Below, in pieces: positions 5,706 to 6,997 of a stretch of DNA of 6,997 bases. Where the stretch lies: NCBI GenBank assembly GCA_018819665.1, contig JAHJOY010000031.1, positions 1 to 6,997 of the forward strand, in the 5' to 3' direction. Origin of the DNA: a bacterium (lineage in GTDB: Bacteria > Atribacterota > Phoenicimicrobiia > Phoenicimicrobiales > Phoenicimicrobiaceae). The notes under the pieces were generated by a model. That model had not been told where the DNA came from, did not search any database, and was given only the letters and a program-made list of their open reading frames with translations. The translations under genes and the position numbers were made by a program. Numbering within the stretch: position 1 is the first letter of the stretch; the number at the start of each line of letters is the position of its first letter.

Positions 5706-6997
5706 CTATTTCAGCATATCTCGATTAGGCTGATAACTTGGTACCATCTCCTGCAGTTTCCTCACTATTCCTTCACTATCCATCTCCCTTGCCAGCACTT
5801 CCAACTCCCTCACATCTTTCTCCAGCTTTTCTCCATCAACCTCTTCAACTTTAGCGATAAAAATCTTTTCGTGCCCGCTATCTCCCAGCACCCCACTTCT
5901 CTCCTCTTCAGTCAGCAACTCTTCAAACAATTTCTCTCCTGGTCTTAGCCCTACAATCTTTATCTCTATGTCCTCGCTAACTTCGAATCCGGACAGACGA
6001 ATCAATTCTTCAGCTAAATCCAGCACCTTTATCGGCTCTCCCATATCCAGCACAAATACTTCTCCCCCTCTCCCCAGCGCCCCAGCCTGAATCACCAATT
6101 GACTTGCTTCGGGTAAAGTCATAAAATATCTCTTTACCTCTCTATCGGTCACCGTAACCGGTCCACCCTCAGCAATCTGCTGCTTAAACATGGGGACCAC
6201 GCTGCCATTACTCTCCAATACATTTCCAAAGCGAACCGCTACAAATTTAGTATTGCTTTTACTTCCCAAATCCTTTACCACCATCTCCGCCACCTGCTTA
6301 CTGGCTCCCATCACACTGGTAGGATTAATGGCTTTGTCAGTAGAAATCATTACAACCCTTTCCGCTCCATACTTCTCTGCCAACTCAGCCACATTCTTAG
6401 TCCCGATAATATTATTCATCACTGCTTCATCAGGATGGTATTCCATCATGGGGACATGTTTGTGGGCTGCCGCATGAAAAACCACTTCCGGTATATACTT
6501 CTTAAATATTTTATCCATCTTATCTCTATCCCTTATATCTGCCACTACAGGCACAATCTCCATCTCCGCTCCTGCTTCTTCTCCTACCCCCGTCCATTTT
6601 CCCTCAAGTTCAAGATTTATATGGAAAAGACCATTTTCACTATGGTCTAATAAAATCAAGCTCTTCGGCCCAAATCTGCAAATCTGTCTGGCCAGCTCTC
6701 CTCCGATCGAGCCTCCCCCTCCGGTCACCATCACCCTTTTGCCCTCCAAATATCCGGAAATTTCCTCCAAATTTAAATCTATCGGCTCCCTTCCCAATAG
6801 ATCTTCAATCCTGATATTCCTAATCCGAGAAACACTGACCTTCCCATCCACCAACTCATACAATCCGGGCAAAGTCTTTATCTTCACTTCCTTATTTCTT
6901 ATATTATCAACGATTCTCCTAATCTGTTTACCGCTTGCCGTAGGGATGGCAATAATAACTGTGCTGACCTGCTCTTTTTCTAAAATATCATTTATCC
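5706..6997 (-). CDS. CapD/PglF-type nucleotide-sugar 4,6-dehydratase, 5' end outside window
   Basis: Polysaccharide or glycan biosynthesis enzyme of the FlaA1/WbpM/PglF extended SDR family, probably a UDP-N-acetylhexosamine 4,6-dehydratase. The frame stays open to the window edge. Residues encoded at 6997-6888 include VIIAIPTASGKQIR, the usual second half of the N-terminal nucleotide-binding-like domain in long (about 600-residue) members, so the GTG at 6887 is an internal valine, not a start. KTLPGLYELVDGKVSVSRIR follows, then the NAD-binding TGGGGSIGGE (about 6725-6696), HAAAHKHVPMME, and STDKAINPTSVMGASK (about 6344-6297), whose MxxxK replaces the YxxxK of most SDRs, as known for WbpM/PglF. 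RFGNVLES and GLRPGEKLFEELL near the end are also typical. The expected N-terminal membrane helices would lie beyond the window. It ends with TAG at 5708-5706, followed by repeat copy 4. Exact sugar substrate cannot be read from sequence. Confidence 0.93.
   Translation of the reverse strand, partial: INDILEKEQVSTVIIAIPTASGKQIRRIVDNIRNKEVKIKTLPGLYELVDGKVSVSRIRNIRIEDLLGREPIDLNLEEISGYLEGKRVMVTGGGGSIGGELARQICRFGPKSLILLDHSENGLFHINLELEGKWTGVGEEAGAEMEIVPVVADIRDRDKMDKIFKKYIPEVVFHAAAHKHVPMMEYHPDEAVMNNIIGTKNVAELAEKYGAERVVMISTDKAINPTSVMGASKQVAEMVVKDLGSKSNTKFVAVRFGNVLESNGSVVPMFKQQIAEGGPVTVTDREVKRYFMTLPEASQLVIQAGALGRGGEVFVLDMGEPIKVLDLAEELIRLSGFEVSEDIEIKIVGLRPGEKLFEELLTEEERSGVLGDSGHEKIFIAKVEEVDGEKLEKDVRELEVLAREMDSEGIVRKLQEMVPSYQPNRDMLK

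Noticed and set aside
6885..6887. GTG as start of the CapD-like gene
   Set aside because: The frame is open to the window edge and the upstream codons encode a conserved family segment (VIIAIPTASGKQIR), so the GTG is an internal valine.

Overview
The window is AT-rich bacterial DNA in which every recognisable gene lies on the minus strand. No rRNA or taxon marker is present. Lysine- and isoleucine-rich proteins, a TATAAT-type promoter, Shine-Dalgarno sites and A/T-tailed hairpins would suit an anaerobic, Firmicutes- or Atribacterota-like bacterium, but this assignment is only a guess.

In gene direction (right to left) the layout has four units. (1) 6997-5706: the C-terminal two thirds or so of a CapD/PglF-type nucleotide-sugar 4,6-dehydratase, truncated by the window edge. 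(2) 5560-3511: psuK-psuG, a two-gene operon with its own extended -10 promoter. It breaks pseudouridine down via pseudouridine 5'-phosphate to uracil and ribose 5-phosphate. (3) 3346-2544: mntA-hepT, a nucleotidyltransferase antitoxin and HEPN RNase toxin pair (type VII toxin-antitoxin) overlapping by ATGA. (4) 2444-96: a 782-residue fusion of a TOTE-type archaeo-eukaryotic primase domain with an XPB-like SF2 helicase, a predicted conflict/defence protein. Units 3 and 4 are visibly more AT-rich than units 1 and 2 and look like a small acquired defence patch next to housekeeping metabolism.

The most unusual feature is a family of four near-identical palindromes (57-97, 2509-2535, 3458-3514, 5634-5676) built on a GGTGCC-N-GGCACC core. 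One sits at the 3' end of every transcription unit, and none sits at the two internal operon junctions. Three have U-tract-like runs on both sides and could act as bidirectional intrinsic terminators. Copies differ by paired, compensating changes. In two cases (TOTE gene and hepT) the gene's stop codon lies in flanking sequence shared with another copy, and in psuG the stop codon lies inside the palindrome. The core resembles dispersed REP-like repeats that I recall near RAYT (Y1 REP-associated) transposases, but no such transposase is in this window.
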